The notes: a model not told the origin generated them from the letters alone. DNA of 45,161 bases from Fibrobacter sp. UBA4373 (GCA_002390045.1 DGSB01000029.1:1-45161), one strand, 5' to 3'; positions 17,139-26,292 are shown, numbered from the stretch's first letter. Made by a program: numbers and translations.

Positions 17139-17609
17139 ATGAAAAAAGCGCATTTCCAAAATTTGATTCTTTTGGTGGCGCTTTTTTTGTCGTCCTGCGT
17201 CACGATTCGCGATGACTCCGCCGAAACCGTCTATTCGGAAAGATGGTGCTATTACGACTTCAACGGGATTTACCGTTGCTCGACCTGTTACGGCAGCGAA
17301 TGCACCTGCAATATTTCCGCATACGATCTATGCTCGTTCGGAACATGGGAGCGTGCTTGCCGCGCCTGCTATGAAAGCCGCTTCAGCGATTTCGCAGACC
17401 TCTACGGAGATCCACGCCTTTCCGTTTGCAGTCCACAAGCCCTGTGCAACCTTTGCAGTGCAGGGAACACAGCCTGTGGACCTTACCCGCGAGCGGAATG
17501 GAGCATTCACGTTTACACGGCTCCACCGCCCCCAGTTTACTACAGAAGGCGTCACCGCGGTCGCCCGGATGACTACCCGGAACCTCCACCGCCAAGGCGC
17601 AAACGGTAA
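17139..17609 (+). CDS. Cysteine-rich putative lipoprotein with Pro/Arg tail
   Basis: A 156-residue unrecognised protein. The lipobox FLSSC puts the lipidated cysteine at residue 20. The mature part has 12 further cysteines between residues 37 and 113, several as CxxC pairs (C47-C50, C74-C77, C103-C106) plus C55-x-C57. This suggests disulfide bonding or metal binding outside the cytoplasm. The C terminus is Pro-rich then basic (PPPPVYYRRRHRGR; PPPPRRKR). The start has AGGGG upstream and lies 25 bp after gpsA, so it may be part of the same transcript, but no functional link to lipid synthesis is evident. It could be a metal-binding, redox or structural envelope protein. Confidence 0.75.
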   Translation: MKKAHFQNLILLVALFLSSCVTIRDDSAETVYSERWCYYDFNGIYRCSTCYGSECTCNISAYDLCSFGTWERACRACYESRFSDFADLYGDPRLSVCSPQALCNLCSAGNTACGPYPRAEWSIHVYTAPPPPVYYRRRHRGRPDDYPEPPPPRRKR

Positions 17610-17622
17610 ACGTCAAACCGTC

Positions 17623-18825
17623 CTAAATTCCTTCACAATTTGCCGCCGCATGCAATGAGAATTCCCCATTGCACCAGACCCGACCTTCGGACCTATCGTG
17701 ATAATGGGAAAGCGGAAGCTGCACGCTGAGCTTTGAATCTATCGGGAACTCCGAAATCAGGAGCGAATCACTCGTCACATTTTTAGCGCTCGCATAAAAG
17801 AGAGAATCTACCGTTCCCGAAGCACAGCGGAAAACAATCGATCCTTTAGTTCCAGGCATCGCAAGCGGAACATTCACATCACTCCCGACCACGGAATCCC
17901 TGCCGAAGACCAGATAAGATCCCGGAGCCATTCTTGCCGTAAAGGTCGAATCCGTCATCGGCTTTAGCGTAGAGCTTGCCGTAGCCCAGAGGGAGCAGCC
18001 TTCTAATTTCAAGGTATCCAAGGTCGCATTGTAAATTTCCACAAATTCTTCTTTTCCTTCAGTCATGAATTCCGAAATCAGGACATCTCCCTTTTGCGGA
18101 AAACGAACCTTGGCCGGCAAATGAGCTGTTACCGCGAGCGTGCGAATAGAATCCGTCACGATCGAAAGCGAAAGGTCCGCGTAGAGCGAGTTCAAAGTCC
18201 AATCCAGCGCAAAATGTTCCCCGTCGATTGTCACCTGGGAATCGATTGCATACAAAGTATCCCCTTCCGTCGAAAAGAGTAAAATTTTCGCCTCATAGTT
18301 TTTCCCTAGGATAAGCATATCCGTCGCCACGGAAGCATCCACAGTTCCGACTTCAAATGGATAATCCTTTGAAAAATCCTGACCACGCATCTGCAACACG
18401 CCTGCAGAAATTCCAAGCGAATTTTCTAAGCCTAGCGGAATCTTCACATAAAGAAACCCTGCCACAGCATGCATGGAAATCGAAAGCGAAGCTTCTTCGC
18501 CGACGTCAAGCGTTGCCGAAATTTCGCCCTGTTCTACCAGCATTCCGTTCGCATATTGCTTCGCATAAAAATTCCATTCCCCGGGATTTAGCCTTTGTTC
18601 CAAAAAAGATTCGCCATCCGAAAGAACCAGATGAAACGTATCCGGCCCCATCAAATCCACCACAAGGCTATCCTGCAAGGGAAGCGTACTTCGGGCAACA
18701 TCCAAATGGACATGCGAAAGCTCCGCAGAAGATGTTTCGGGATTTTCTGCCAACGAGCAGCCCAAAAATCCTAAGGTGAAAATGGCTAAAATGGGAAAAA
18801 TTTGCGAAAAATGAACAACTCTCAT
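17623..18825 (-). CDS. Putative lipoprotein with lamin-tail-like domain
   Basis: A 400-residue protein. The lipobox LGFLGC places the lipidated cysteine at residue 23. The middle (about 30-230) is beta-rich and unrecognised, with a DUF4493-like look only in general composition. The region from about 248, VLISEFMTEGKEEFVEIYNATLDTLKLEG, has the lamin-tail domain hallmark (isEf...g..dEfvEiyN...d.vdLsGw). It occurs in many secreted bacterial proteins. A weaker repeat of the ISEF motif is at about 366. AAAGGAG lies 6 nt before the ATG. It is a single gene, convergent with the Cys-rich lipoprotein 13 bp away with no evident terminator between. Envelope location is likely; function unknown. Confidence 0.75.
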   Translation of the reverse strand: MRVVHFSQIFPILAIFTLGFLGCSLAENPETSSAELSHVHLDVARSTLPLQDSLVVDLMGPDTFHLVLSDGESFLEQRLNPGEWNFYAKQYANGMLVEQGEISATLDVGEEASLSISMHAVAGFLYVKIPLGLENSLGISAGVLQMRGQDFSKDYPFEVGTVDASVATDMLILGKNYEAKILLFSTEGDTLYAIDSQVTIDGEHFALDWTLNSLYADLSLSIVTDSIRTLAVTAHLPAKVRFPQKGDVLISEFMTEGKEEFVEIYNATLDTLKLEGCSLWATASSTLKPMTDSTFTARMAPGSYLVFGRDSVVGSDVNVPLAMPGTKGSIVFRCASGTVDSLFYASAKNVTSDSLLISEFPIDSKLSVQLPLSHYHDRSEGRVWCNGEFSLHAAANCEGI

Positions 18826-18942
18826 CTTTGACTCCTTTGGTTTAAATGAGAGAGGCTCATTCTATATGACGTTTTTGCGAAATAATTTTCTACTTTATTT
18901 TTGAAAACAATTGTTAACTTTTGATTTCAGGAGGAATTCATC

Positions 18943-19131
18943 ATGAAACGTTTGACTCTTTCCGAAAACAATAAAAAAATCGTCGGTGTATGCGGCGGTA
19001 TCGGAGAATACTTTGGCATTGACGCGACGATTGTAAGAATTCTCTGGATCATCGGAACGTTGATTTCGTTCGGTTCCGGAATTCTGGCTTATGTAATCTG
19101 CTGGGCGCTTATCCCCTACGCCCAAGAATAA
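18943..19131 (+). CDS. PspC domain protein
   Basis: A 62-residue membrane protein consisting of a single PspC domain: NKKIVGVCGGIGEYFGID at 10-27, then VRILWIIGTLISFGSGILAYVICWALIP as a transmembrane helical region. PspC proteins are linked to envelope stress responses, where they can bind PspA or PspB partners; no other psp gene is nearby. AGGAGG precedes the ATG. The last 23 bases overlap tail-to-tail with the end of the gene at 19109-19738. Confidence 0.88.
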   Translation: MKRLTLSENNKKIVGVCGGIGEYFGIDATIVRILWIIGTLISFGSGILAYVICWALIPYAQE

Positions 19132-19738
19132 AAGGATACGGGGAACGACGCTTAAAGCGAGGATCTTCCAAAACCTTTGCCCACAAGAATCCCTTGCGGG
19201 CATCTTTTATATCCATATTGAATTTCGAATGATGAGAGGCAGACGGTTTCACCGAACGTTTGGGTTCAGAAATCTCTGCTTCTAATTCCAAAAATTTTTC
19301 ATCAAAAACGGATTTCGCTTCTTCAAATTCCGGGCGGGTAACACGGGTAAAATCTTTCTTGGGGGCATATTCCCTGTGTTCTGGAGCTTGTGAAGTAGGA
19401 GCGGAGTCAAAGCGTTTCGCTTGATGCTCGAAATTCTTATGGGCGGCAGGGATTTCGTCCGAAAGCGTTTTCTGTTCCGCCTGAACAATCTTCCTTTGAG
19501 GAGCCGGTGCGGAAGCTTCCCCACGCATCGCCTTCGCCTGTTCTTCTTTGAACTTGCGAATGAGATCCTGCAAAGGATCCGGCGTTTGGGGAGAAGATGT
19601 TTCCGGTTCTTCCGATTGCCAAGACGCATCTTGCGGCAAATTCTGCTGTGGCGGATTCTGCCGTAGCTGTTTCGCCTTGCGATGCGCAGAATAAGCGACA
19701 ATCGCAATGGTAATCAGAAGACCGATGACATTTTCCAT
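19109..19738 (-). CDS. Single-pass membrane protein of unknown function, linked to floA
   Basis: A 209-residue protein not recognised as a known family. An N-terminal transmembrane helix (ENVIGLLITIAIVAYSAHRKA, about residues 2-22) is followed by a long low-complexity, Gln/Pro/Ser/Glu-rich cytoplasmic stretch. A compact basic C terminus ends DARKGFLWAKVLEDPRF and RSPYPFILGRRG. The ATG lies 21 bp after the floA stop, so the two are probably co-transcribed and this protein may act at FloA membrane domains (inference). The tail overlaps the pspC-like gene on the other strand by 23 bases. Confidence 0.75.
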   Translation of the reverse strand: MENVIGLLITIAIVAYSAHRKAKQLRQNPPQQNLPQDASWQSEEPETSSPQTPDPLQDLIRKFKEEQAKAMRGEASAPAPQRKIVQAEQKTLSDEIPAAHKNFEHQAKRFDSAPTSQAPEHREYAPKKDFTRVTRPEFEEAKSVFDEKFLELEAEISEPKRSVKPSASHHSKFNMDIKDARKGFLWAKVLEDPRFKRRSPYPFILGRRG

Positions 19739-19759
19739 AAGAATTCCAGAGTGCGAAAA

Positions 19760-20746
19760 TTAAGCGTTAGGCTGATTCGGCTGAGCGTCTACACCGCCAA
19801 GCTGATTCCGCATTTGAGTATCGGCCTGAATATTCTTCAAATTGTAATAGTCCATGACGCCAAGACGTCCATTGCGAAGTGCATCTGCCATCGCCATCGG
19901 AACCTGAGCTTCGCTTTCGACGAGCTTTGCACGCATTTCCATCACCTTCGCCTTCATTTCCTGTTCGGCAGCGAAAGCCATGGCTCGGCGTTCTTCCGCC
20001 TTCGCCTGGGCAATCTTCTTGTCGGCTTCTGCACGGTCCGTTTCAAGGCGCGCACCGATATTCTGGCCCACATCCACGTCGGCAATGTCTATCGAAAGAA
20101 TTTCAAAAGCGGTACCCGCATCAAGGCCCGATTCCAAAACCTTACGGGAAATCATGTTCGGATTTTCAAGCACATCCTTGTGGCTTGCTGCACCGCCGAT
20201 CGAAGAAACAATGCCTTCTCCCACGCGGGCGACAACCGTTTCTTCGCCCGCACCGCCGACGAGCTTCTGGATGCTTGCACGCACCGTAATACGCGTCACG
20301 GCATGGAGCTGAATACCGTCCAAAGCCACGGCGCTCACGCGCGGAGTTTCGATCACCTTCGGGTTCACCGACATCTGTACCGCTTCCAGCACATTACGCC
20401 CGGCAAGGTCAATCGCCGCCGCCTGCTTAAAGTCGAGTTTGATATTTGCCTTGTTCGCGGCAATCAAAGCCTGCACCACGCGAATCACATCACCGCCCGA
20501 CATATAATGAGCTTCGAGAAGGTTCGTGTCCACAGGCATTCCCGCTTTGCAGCTGAGGATTCGAGATTCCACAATCACTTTAGGCGGAACCTTACGCAAG
20601 CGCATTCCAATCAACTGGAACATGCTTACGCTCGCTCTAGAGAACAAAGCCTGAAGCCAAAGGCTAAAGAAATTAGCTACAAAAGCCAACAGGACAAGCG
20701 CTACAATCGCGGCAATGAAAAGCGCGATAACGGCAATCATACTCAT
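19760..20746 (-). CDS. floA: Flotillin-like protein FloA
   Basis: A 328-residue membrane scaffold of the FloA/UPF0365 (YqfA) family, which organises membrane microdomains. The N-terminal hydrophobic hairpin (IAVIALFIAAIVALVLLAF) is followed by FSRASVSMFQLIGMRLRKVPP. The SPFH-like region has ARNVLEAVQMSVNPKVI and VDGIQL-type VALDGIQLHAVTRITVRA. The C-terminal coiled coil has the Ala/Glu repeats ADKKIAQAKAEERRAMAFA and EQEMKAKVMEMRAKLVE, and the end GVMDYYNLKNIQADTQMR is conserved in the family. Length is normal. It is followed at 21 bp by the small membrane protein gene and preceded at 52 bp by the UDP-xylose synthase gene. Confidence 0.94.
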   Translation of the reverse strand: MSMIAVIALFIAAIVALVLLAFVANFFSLWLQALFSRASVSMFQLIGMRLRKVPPKVIVESRILSCKAGMPVDTNLLEAHYMSGGDVIRVVQALIAANKANIKLDFKQAAAIDLAGRNVLEAVQMSVNPKVIETPRVSAVALDGIQLHAVTRITVRASIQKLVGGAGEETVVARVGEGIVSSIGGAASHKDVLENPNMISRKVLESGLDAGTAFEILSIDIADVDVGQNIGARLETDRAEADKKIAQAKAEERRAMAFAAEQEMKAKVMEMRAKLVESEAQVPMAMADALRNGRLGVMDYYNLKNIQADTQMRNQLGGVDAQPNQPNA

Positions 20747-20798
20747 ACTACCCTCGAACAGTTAAAGTTCTATTTTCAATTTCAATATAAACTAATTT

Positions 20799-21731
20799 TC
20801 ACTTCAAAGTCGATTCAAAATAGGCAATCGTCTTTTTTAAACCTTCTTCGAGCTGAACGGTCGGTTCCCAGTCGGAAAGGATCTTTTTCGCACGAGAAAT
20901 GTCCGGTTTGCGTTTTTTCGGATCATCTCCCGGAAGGCTCAAGTAAACAATCTTGCTCTTGCTGCCCGTCAATTCAATGACCTTCTGGGCAAGTTCGAGC
21001 ATCGTAAATTCATGCGGGTTTCCAATGTTCACCGGTCCAATCGCATCGTCCTGCTCCATCATACGGACAATCGCTTCGATTAAATCCGAGACGTAGCAGA
21101 AGCTACGCGTCTGCTCGCCGGAACCATAGATGGTAATATCTTCGCCCTTAAGCGCCTGGACAATAAAATTGCTGACCACGCGCCCGTCGTTTGCAAGCAT
21201 ACGCGGACCGTACGTATTAAAAATACGCACAATGCGAATGTCCACATGGTTCTGACGGTGATAATCCATAAAGAGCGTTTCCGCCACTCGTTTGCCTTCG
21301 TCGTAGCAGCTTCGAATACCGATCGGGTTTACGTTTCCCCAGTAATCTTCGGTCTGCGGATGCACATCCGGATCCCCGTAGACTTCGCTCGTCGAAGCCT
21401 GCAGAATTCGAGCGTGGACACGCTTTGCCATACCGAGCATATTGATGGCGCCCATCACGCTTGTTTTAATCGTCTTGACCGGATTGTACTGATAATGGAT
21501 AGGACTTGCAGGACAAGCCAAGTTAAAAATGCGATCGACTTCGAGAAGAATCGGTTCCGTGACATCATGACGGATGAGTTCAAAATTACGATTGTCACGC
21601 AAATGGCTTACATTGCTCATTCGACCTGTGAAGTAATTGTCTAAGCAGATTACTTCATGTCCATCACCGAGCAACCGTTCGCAAAGATGCGAGCCTAAAA
21701 ATCCAGCACCACCAGTTACTAAACAACGCAT
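20799..21731 (-). CDS. UDP-glucuronate decarboxylase (UDP-xylose synthase), SDR family
   Basis: A 310-residue extended short-chain dehydrogenase/reductase that converts UDP-glucuronate to UDP-xylose using bound NAD+. TGGAGFLGSHL (residues 6-16) is the NAD loop; DNYFTGRMSNVSHL, NLACPASPIHYQYNPVKTIKTSVMG and ASTSEVYGDP are diagnostic of the UXS group, as is the YxxxK pair in SCYDEGKRVAE. RIFNTYGPRM and the GSGEQTRSFCYVSDLI segment are also typical. The product would supply xylose for a surface glycan, in line with the sugar transferase genes upstream (inference). The promoter side has TATATATTC; CTTGGAG lies 5 nt before the ATG. Confidence 0.93.
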   Translation of the reverse strand: MRCLVTGGAGFLGSHLCERLLGDGHEVICLDNYFTGRMSNVSHLRDNRNFELIRHDVTEPILLEVDRIFNLACPASPIHYQYNPVKTIKTSVMGAINMLGMAKRVHARILQASTSEVYGDPDVHPQTEDYWGNVNPIGIRSCYDEGKRVAETLFMDYHRQNHVDIRIVRIFNTYGPRMLANDGRVVSNFIVQALKGEDITIYGSGEQTRSFCYVSDLIEAIVRMMEQDDAIGPVNIGNPHEFTMLELAQKVIELTGSKSKIVYLSLPGDDPKKRKPDISRAKKILSDWEPTVQLEEGLKKTIAYFESTLK

Positions 21732-21773
21732 ATAAACTCCAAGGAATTCTTCGAAGAATATATAAATAAAAGG

Positions 21774-22619
21774 CTATTCTTCATCGCCGTCGCGATCGAT
21801 TTCAACAGCCTTATTTCCGTACATGGCAACCAAACGAACTCCGTTTACAGTCAAATACGGATCATAGGTGTCAATCACATCGCTATGACCAAGAACCATG
21901 CGGCCCCAGCCGCCCGTTGCAAAAACGGGCACATCCTTTTTGCCCAGTTCCTGCTTGATTTTTTTGACAAGCGCTTCCAGTTCCGCGATAAAGCCGTACA
22001 AAAGCCCGGCTCGGATTGCATCATCTGTATTGTTTGCAACGATCCGGTCTGACCATTCAATGCTCACCGGTTTTAAGCGGGCCGCTTTTTCCGTCAAAAC
22101 GTCCATGCTGGCGCTGATACCAGGAATAATCAACCCGCCTTCAAAACCGCCATTTTTCATGACGTCAAACGTCGTCGCCGTTCCCATGTCGATGACGATT
22201 GCATCGGAATAACCACGGTCTCGCAAAGAAATAATGTTGCAAAGGCGATCCGCGCCCAAGGACGCCGGATTCAAATACGCAATCGGGCAATCCAGGCAGT
22301 TGTTCGAATTCACCACCTGGACAGGTTTCTTCAAAAGCTTTTGAAGGGCCTTTACCCAAGGGCGTTCCAAAACAGGCACCACCGTGGAAAGTCCTACATA
22401 GGAAATTTCTTCCGGCTTGATCTTCGAAAATCGAATCAGGCCTCCGACTCGATTCAAGACTTCATCGCTCGTCGTTTCCTTACGCGTCGTCAAACGCCAA
22501 TGGTCTTCAATTTCATCGCCTTTGTAAATGCCGAGGACCGTATGCGTGTTGCCTACGTCCACGACAAAGGTATAAGGCGTTTTTTTGCGCGTCGGCGAGA
22601 TCTTCTTTGCAGTCTTCAT
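21774..22619 (-). CDS. coaX: Type III pantothenate kinase
   Basis: A 281-residue cytosolic kinase that phosphorylates pantothenate, the first step of coenzyme A synthesis. The ASKHA phosphate-1 motif DVGNTHTVLGIY is at residues 21-32, after an N-terminal basic extension of about 16 residues not usual in the family. GADRLCN, then IDMGTATTFDVM (phosphate-2) and GGLIIPGI follow. ATGGWGRMV is the adenosine-side glycine motif. It lies 8 bp after nadC, with the Shine-Dalgarno AAGG overlapping the nadC stop codon (TAAGG), so translation is probably coupled. Confidence 0.95.
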   Translation of the reverse strand: MKTAKKISPTRKKTPYTFVVDVGNTHTVLGIYKGDEIEDHWRLTTRKETTSDEVLNRVGGLIRFSKIKPEEISYVGLSTVVPVLERPWVKALQKLLKKPVQVVNSNNCLDCPIAYLNPASLGADRLCNIISLRDRGYSDAIVIDMGTATTFDVMKNGGFEGGLIIPGISASMDVLTEKAARLKPVSIEWSDRIVANNTDDAIRAGLLYGFIAELEALVKKIKQELGKKDVPVFATGGWGRMVLGHSDVIDTYDPYLTVNGVRLVAMYGNKAVEIDRDGDEE

Positions 22620-22627
22620 CCGAAGCC

Positions 22628-23491
22628 TTAGATACGCATGGAAATATCGAGAGCCTTTACGCTATGCGTCAAAGCGCCTACCGAAATGAAGTCAAGTCCG
22701 AGCGTCGCAATTTCCTTCGCACGTTCAAGCGTCATATTGCCAGAACCTTCCACAAGGCACTTGTCTCCGCTTTCCTTGATGATCTTCAAGGCTTCTGCCA
22801 TCGTTTCGTTGCTCATGTTGTCGAGCATGATGACGTCGACGCCCTTGTTCAAAAGTGCGCGAAGCTGGTCGAAATTTTCCACTTCCATTTCGACCATCAA
22901 GTTCTGGGTGTTATTCTTTTTGACAACCGCAAGAGCTTCGAGAACGCCACCTGCTGCAGCAATGTGATTGTCCTTCACCAGGACCATGTCAAAAAGGCCC
23001 ATGCGATGGTTGGAACCGCCACCGACTCGAACCGCATACTTTTGCAGGGTACGGAATCCCGGGACAGTCTTGCGCGTATCCAAAACCTTCGTTTTTCCAC
23101 CCTTCAAAGCTTCCTGGAAGGTATGCGCCACCGTGGCGACTCCCGAAAGTTGCTGGATAAAGTTCAACAAAGTACGTTCCCCGGTCAAAAGCTCACGAGT
23201 CGACCCGTCGAGTTCCGCGATCAAATCGCCTTTTTTCACCACGTCGCCATCTTGCTTGTGCAACGTGACCTTCACATTCGCCTTGAGTTCCTGAAAGACC
23301 AAACCGATTACCGGAAGGCCGGCGAGAACGCCGTCTTCTTTTGCAATCAAGCGAGCATGTTCCGTCTGGTTTTCCGGAATCGTCCAAAGACTTGTGACAT
23401 CTCCGGTTCGCACGTCTTCAGCGAGTGCGAGACGAATCATAGTCAAAGCGTCTTCTGTCGGGAATACCGGTTTTGAATTATCACCGTACAT
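22628..23491 (-). CDS. nadC: Nicotinate-nucleotide pyrophosphorylase (carboxylating)
   Basis: A 287-residue enzyme that makes nicotinate mononucleotide from quinolinate and PRPP in de novo NAD synthesis. LAEDVRTGDVTS (residues 27-38), ERTLLNFIQQLSGVAT, LDTRKTVPGFRTLQKYAVRVGGGSNHRMGL and KDNHIAAAGG are the conserved active-site stretches; MLDNM and VEGSGNMTLE follow. Length is normal. The ATG shares one base with the stop codon of the sugar transferase gene (TAATG at 23489-23493), indicating coupled translation. No nadA or nadB is visible in the window. Confidence 0.96.
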   Translation of the reverse strand: MYGDNSKPVFPTEDALTMIRLALAEDVRTGDVTSLWTIPENQTEHARLIAKEDGVLAGLPVIGLVFQELKANVKVTLHKQDGDVVKKGDLIAELDGSTRELLTGERTLLNFIQQLSGVATVAHTFQEALKGGKTKVLDTRKTVPGFRTLQKYAVRVGGGSNHRMGLFDMVLVKDNHIAAAGGVLEALAVVKKNNTQNLMVEMEVENFDQLRALLNKGVDVIMLDNMSNETMAEALKIIKESGDKCLVEGSGNMTLERAKEIATLGLDFISVGALTHSVKALDISMRI

Positions 23492-24942
23492 TATTGAGCT
23501 CCTTTACCTGTGAGCACCACATAGATCGTTCTGAATAAAATTTGAAGATCCAGCAGAAGCGACATGTTTTCATAGTAGTACATATCATATTCGAGCTTCT
23601 TCTGCACATCTTCAAGGCTCGTGTCGTAATGATAACGCACCTGAGCCCAACCGGTCAAGCCCGGTTTCATTTTAAGACGCCCGATGTAAAACGGGATCTG
23701 TTCGCGAAGCTTTTCGATGAATACGGCACGTTCCGGACGCGGACCGACCATGCTCATATCGCCCTGGAGAACGCAGAGCAACTGCGGAAGTTCATCGATT
23801 CGTGTTTTACGAAGGAAGCGCCCGACACGGGTAATCCGCGGATCGTTTTTGGTCGCCCACTGCGCGCCGTTCTTTTCGGCATCTGTCCGCATCGTGCGGA
23901 ACTTGTGCACCATAAAGCGTTTGCCGTAAAGGCCCACGCGTTCCTGGGAATAAAAGACCGGACCTTTCGAATCCAGTTTAATCGCAAGAGCCGCAATCAA
24001 AGAAATCGGAAGCGTGCAAATCAAGAGCGTTGCCGCCACGACGATATCCATCAGTCGCTTTACGCGCACTTCCCACCGCGGCATGTTGAACGCAAAAAGT
24101 TCCTGCAGATCAAAGCCATGGACAAGGTTCGTTTTATAATGCCCACTGATGACATTATAAAGTCCCGGGATCACATAAATATGAAGCGGAAGGTCACATG
24201 CCCAAGTCAGGACTCGCGTAATTTCTTGCAGGGAAGAGCTGTCGTGCGAAATGACGATGCCCGAAACCTTCAGCTTTTTCACCAGTCCTGCCAGGTCGGA
24301 ATATTTTCCAAGAACAGGGAAACCGGCAAATTCATGATCCATCACTTGATAATGTTCATCCAAAAAGCCGACGACTTTTTTCCCGCGTTCCGGAGCTTTC
24401 GCAAAAGCTTGCGCGATTTTTTTACCCGCGTCCGTTGCACCGAGCACGAGCAGATTATTCGCGCCATGTCCCTTGCGAAGAAGCGTGCGCAAAAAGCTCG
24501 CTACGATCATACGGAAACTGGCGACAAGGAAGAACACACCGGCGCCGTACATAAGGATCCATTTGAAACGGGATCCGTATACGTAATCGCCAAGTAGAGG
24601 GTGCCCTGACACCAACCGGCCGATAAATTCCGAACCGAAAAGGCCGAGAAGAATCGTGACGATTCCGATGATGACCGCTCGCGCCACATGCAAAACCTGA
24701 AGCGTGCGAGAAAGCAAAAGCCATGTCCGATAAAGACCTGTCACGGCGAACAAAAGGATCCAACCCACGGTCATGACGATAGCCGTACGGGTATATTCCG
24801 AAATCATCCTGGACGGATCAAATTTATCTACAATCCAACCGCTATGAAACTGGACCCAAAAAGCGATGACAAAGCAAATTGCCACCGCCAAGGTGTCTCC
24901 AATTAAATGCAGGAGGAGTTCGAGCTTGTTTCCTCGTAGCAT
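23491..24942 (-). CDS. Polyprenyl-phosphate sugar phosphotransferase (initiating exopolysaccharide transferase)
   Basis: A 483-residue inner-membrane enzyme of the WbaP/WcaJ type that starts exopolysaccharide or glycan synthesis by moving a sugar-1-phosphate onto undecaprenyl phosphate. Four or five hydrophobic helices fill residues 1-165. A CoA-binding-like Rossmann domain follows (NNLLVLGATDAGKKIAQ near 172). Then comes the fifth membrane segment (about 300-320), and the catalytic domain with GPVFYSQERVGLYGKRF, VHKFRTMRTDAE, KTRIDELPQL and GDMSMVGPRPE. The tail YYYENMSLLLDLQILFRTIYVVL is typical. It sits between hom and nadC with a 9-bp gap and a 1-bp overlap. The sugar is not determinable. 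Confidence 0.93.
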   Translation of the reverse strand: MLRGNKLELLLHLIGDTLAVAICFVIAFWVQFHSGWIVDKFDPSRMISEYTRTAIVMTVGWILLFAVTGLYRTWLLLSRTLQVLHVARAVIIGIVTILLGLFGSEFIGRLVSGHPLLGDYVYGSRFKWILMYGAGVFFLVASFRMIVASFLRTLLRKGHGANNLLVLGATDAGKKIAQAFAKAPERGKKVVGFLDEHYQVMDHEFAGFPVLGKYSDLAGLVKKLKVSGIVISHDSSSLQEITRVLTWACDLPLHIYVIPGLYNVISGHYKTNLVHGFDLQELFAFNMPRWEVRVKRLMDIVVAATLLICTLPISLIAALAIKLDSKGPVFYSQERVGLYGKRFMVHKFRTMRTDAEKNGAQWATKNDPRITRVGRFLRKTRIDELPQLLCVLQGDMSMVGPRPERAVFIEKLREQIPFYIGRLKMKPGLTGWAQVRYHYDTSLEDVQKKLEYDMYYYENMSLLLDLQILFRTIYVVLTGKGAQ

Positions 24943-24951
24943 GATTTCGCC

Positions 24952-26241
24952 TTACTTGAGGAAGCGGATCATCTGGCTCTTTTCTGCGACAGAAGAAAGA
25001 GAGTCGATTGCTTCGAGAGCCGTAAGCATTTTGCTTTCCTTCGTGCGTTCGGAAATGACGACAATGCTCACCTTGCCCGGATCCTTCACATCCTTCTGGA
25101 TGATGGATTCAATCGAAATTTCATTCTGGCTGAAAATGCCCGTGATGCTTGCAAGGACGCCGTAGGAATCCTTGGTCGTAAAGCGCAGGTAATAACGGGA
25201 AGAGGTTTCGGAAATCGGCACGAGCTTTGCCGCATTTTCCTTGTTGAACCAGCCCATCGGGAGCGGCTTGCGGGAACCCGTATCCGTCGAACGAGCGAGA
25301 GAGACGAGGTCTGCGACTACAGCGCTTGCCGTCGGAAGACGACCGGCACCGGCACCCGTCTGGAGAGTCTGGCCGAGATTATCGCAATGGAGATACACGG
25401 CATTGATCACGCCGTCTACGCTCGCGAGCAAGTGATCGTTCGGAACGAGGCACGGATGGACACGAGCGTCCACGGCGCCGTCTTCGCAGCGGCTGTAAAT
25501 ACCGAGGAGCTTGATCTTGTAGCCGAGTTCCTTTGCGTTCGCAATGTCTTCCGCCGTAATCTTCGAAACGCCCGTGACATGAATCTTTTCAAAATCCACA
25601 TACTTACCGCTGCAAAGGCTCGAAAGGATTGCCGTTTTATGAGCGGAGTCGACACCTTCGATATCGAATGTCGGATTGCGTTCGGCAAAACCCTTTTCCT
25701 GAGCTTCCTTCAAAGCATCTTCAAAGGACATTCCGCTTTCACCCATACGGGAAAGGATGTAGTTGCAGGTACCGTTGATAATGCAGCTCAAATGTTCCAC
25801 TTCGCTGCCGACAAAGCCTTCCTGCATGCTGCGGATAATAGGAATGCCTCCGCCGACTGCGGCTTCGAACAGAATATGGCAGTTGTTCTTTTCTGCAAGC
25901 GGGAAAACTTCATGACCGTATTTAGCAAGCATCGCCTTATTGGCTGTTACCACGTGCTTCTTGTTTTCCAGAGCCGCAGTAATCCACTTGCGCGGCATTT
26001 CATAGCCACCGGCAAGTTCCACGATTACGTTGATCGTCGGGTCAGTGATCATTGTCATCGCATCGGTCGTCGTCTTGTAGCCCTTCGCCTTATACGGAGC
26101 GACTTCTTCATCACTCTTGGCGCAAATGCAAGCAAGTTCCAGGTCGATGCCCAACTTTTCACGGTACTGAGCCGCCTTGGCTTCGAGGATTTCCACTACA
26201 CCGCCACCAATGGTTCCGGTGCCAATAAGTCCAATGCGCAT
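24952..26241 (-). CDS. hom: Homoserine dehydrogenase with C-terminal ACT domain
   Basis: A 429-residue NAD(P)H enzyme that reduces aspartate semialdehyde to homoserine for Met/Thr/Ile synthesis. The Rossmann loop GTGTIGGGV is at residues 7-15. ANKAMLAKYG, INGTCNYILSRM and KLLGIYSR-type stretches match the family. The catalytic-region residues include AVGGGIPIIRSMQEG. The ACT domain (about 345-429) starts YYLRFTTKDSYGVLASITGIFSQ, a likely site of threonine feedback (inference). The ATG at 26241 is chosen because GGAG lies 8 nt before it; the TTG four codons upstream is part of that region. The next gene starts 9 bp downstream. Confidence 0.95.
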   Translation of the reverse strand: MRIGLIGTGTIGGGVVEILEAKAAQYREKLGIDLELACICAKSDEEVAPYKAKGYKTTTDAMTMITDPTINVIVELAGGYEMPRKWITAALENKKHVVTANKAMLAKYGHEVFPLAEKNNCHILFEAAVGGGIPIIRSMQEGFVGSEVEHLSCIINGTCNYILSRMGESGMSFEDALKEAQEKGFAERNPTFDIEGVDSAHKTAILSSLCSGKYVDFEKIHVTGVSKITAEDIANAKELGYKIKLLGIYSRCEDGAVDARVHPCLVPNDHLLASVDGVINAVYLHCDNLGQTLQTGAGAGRLPTASAVVADLVSLARSTDTGSRKPLPMGWFNKENAAKLVPISETSSRYYLRFTTKDSYGVLASITGIFSQNEISIESIIQKDVKDPGKVSIVVISERTKESKMLTALEAIDSLSSVAEKSQMIRFLK

Positions 26242-26292
26242 ATTTATCTCCAATGGAAAATTTTTTTCGCAAATAAATTAGAAAATCAAAGC

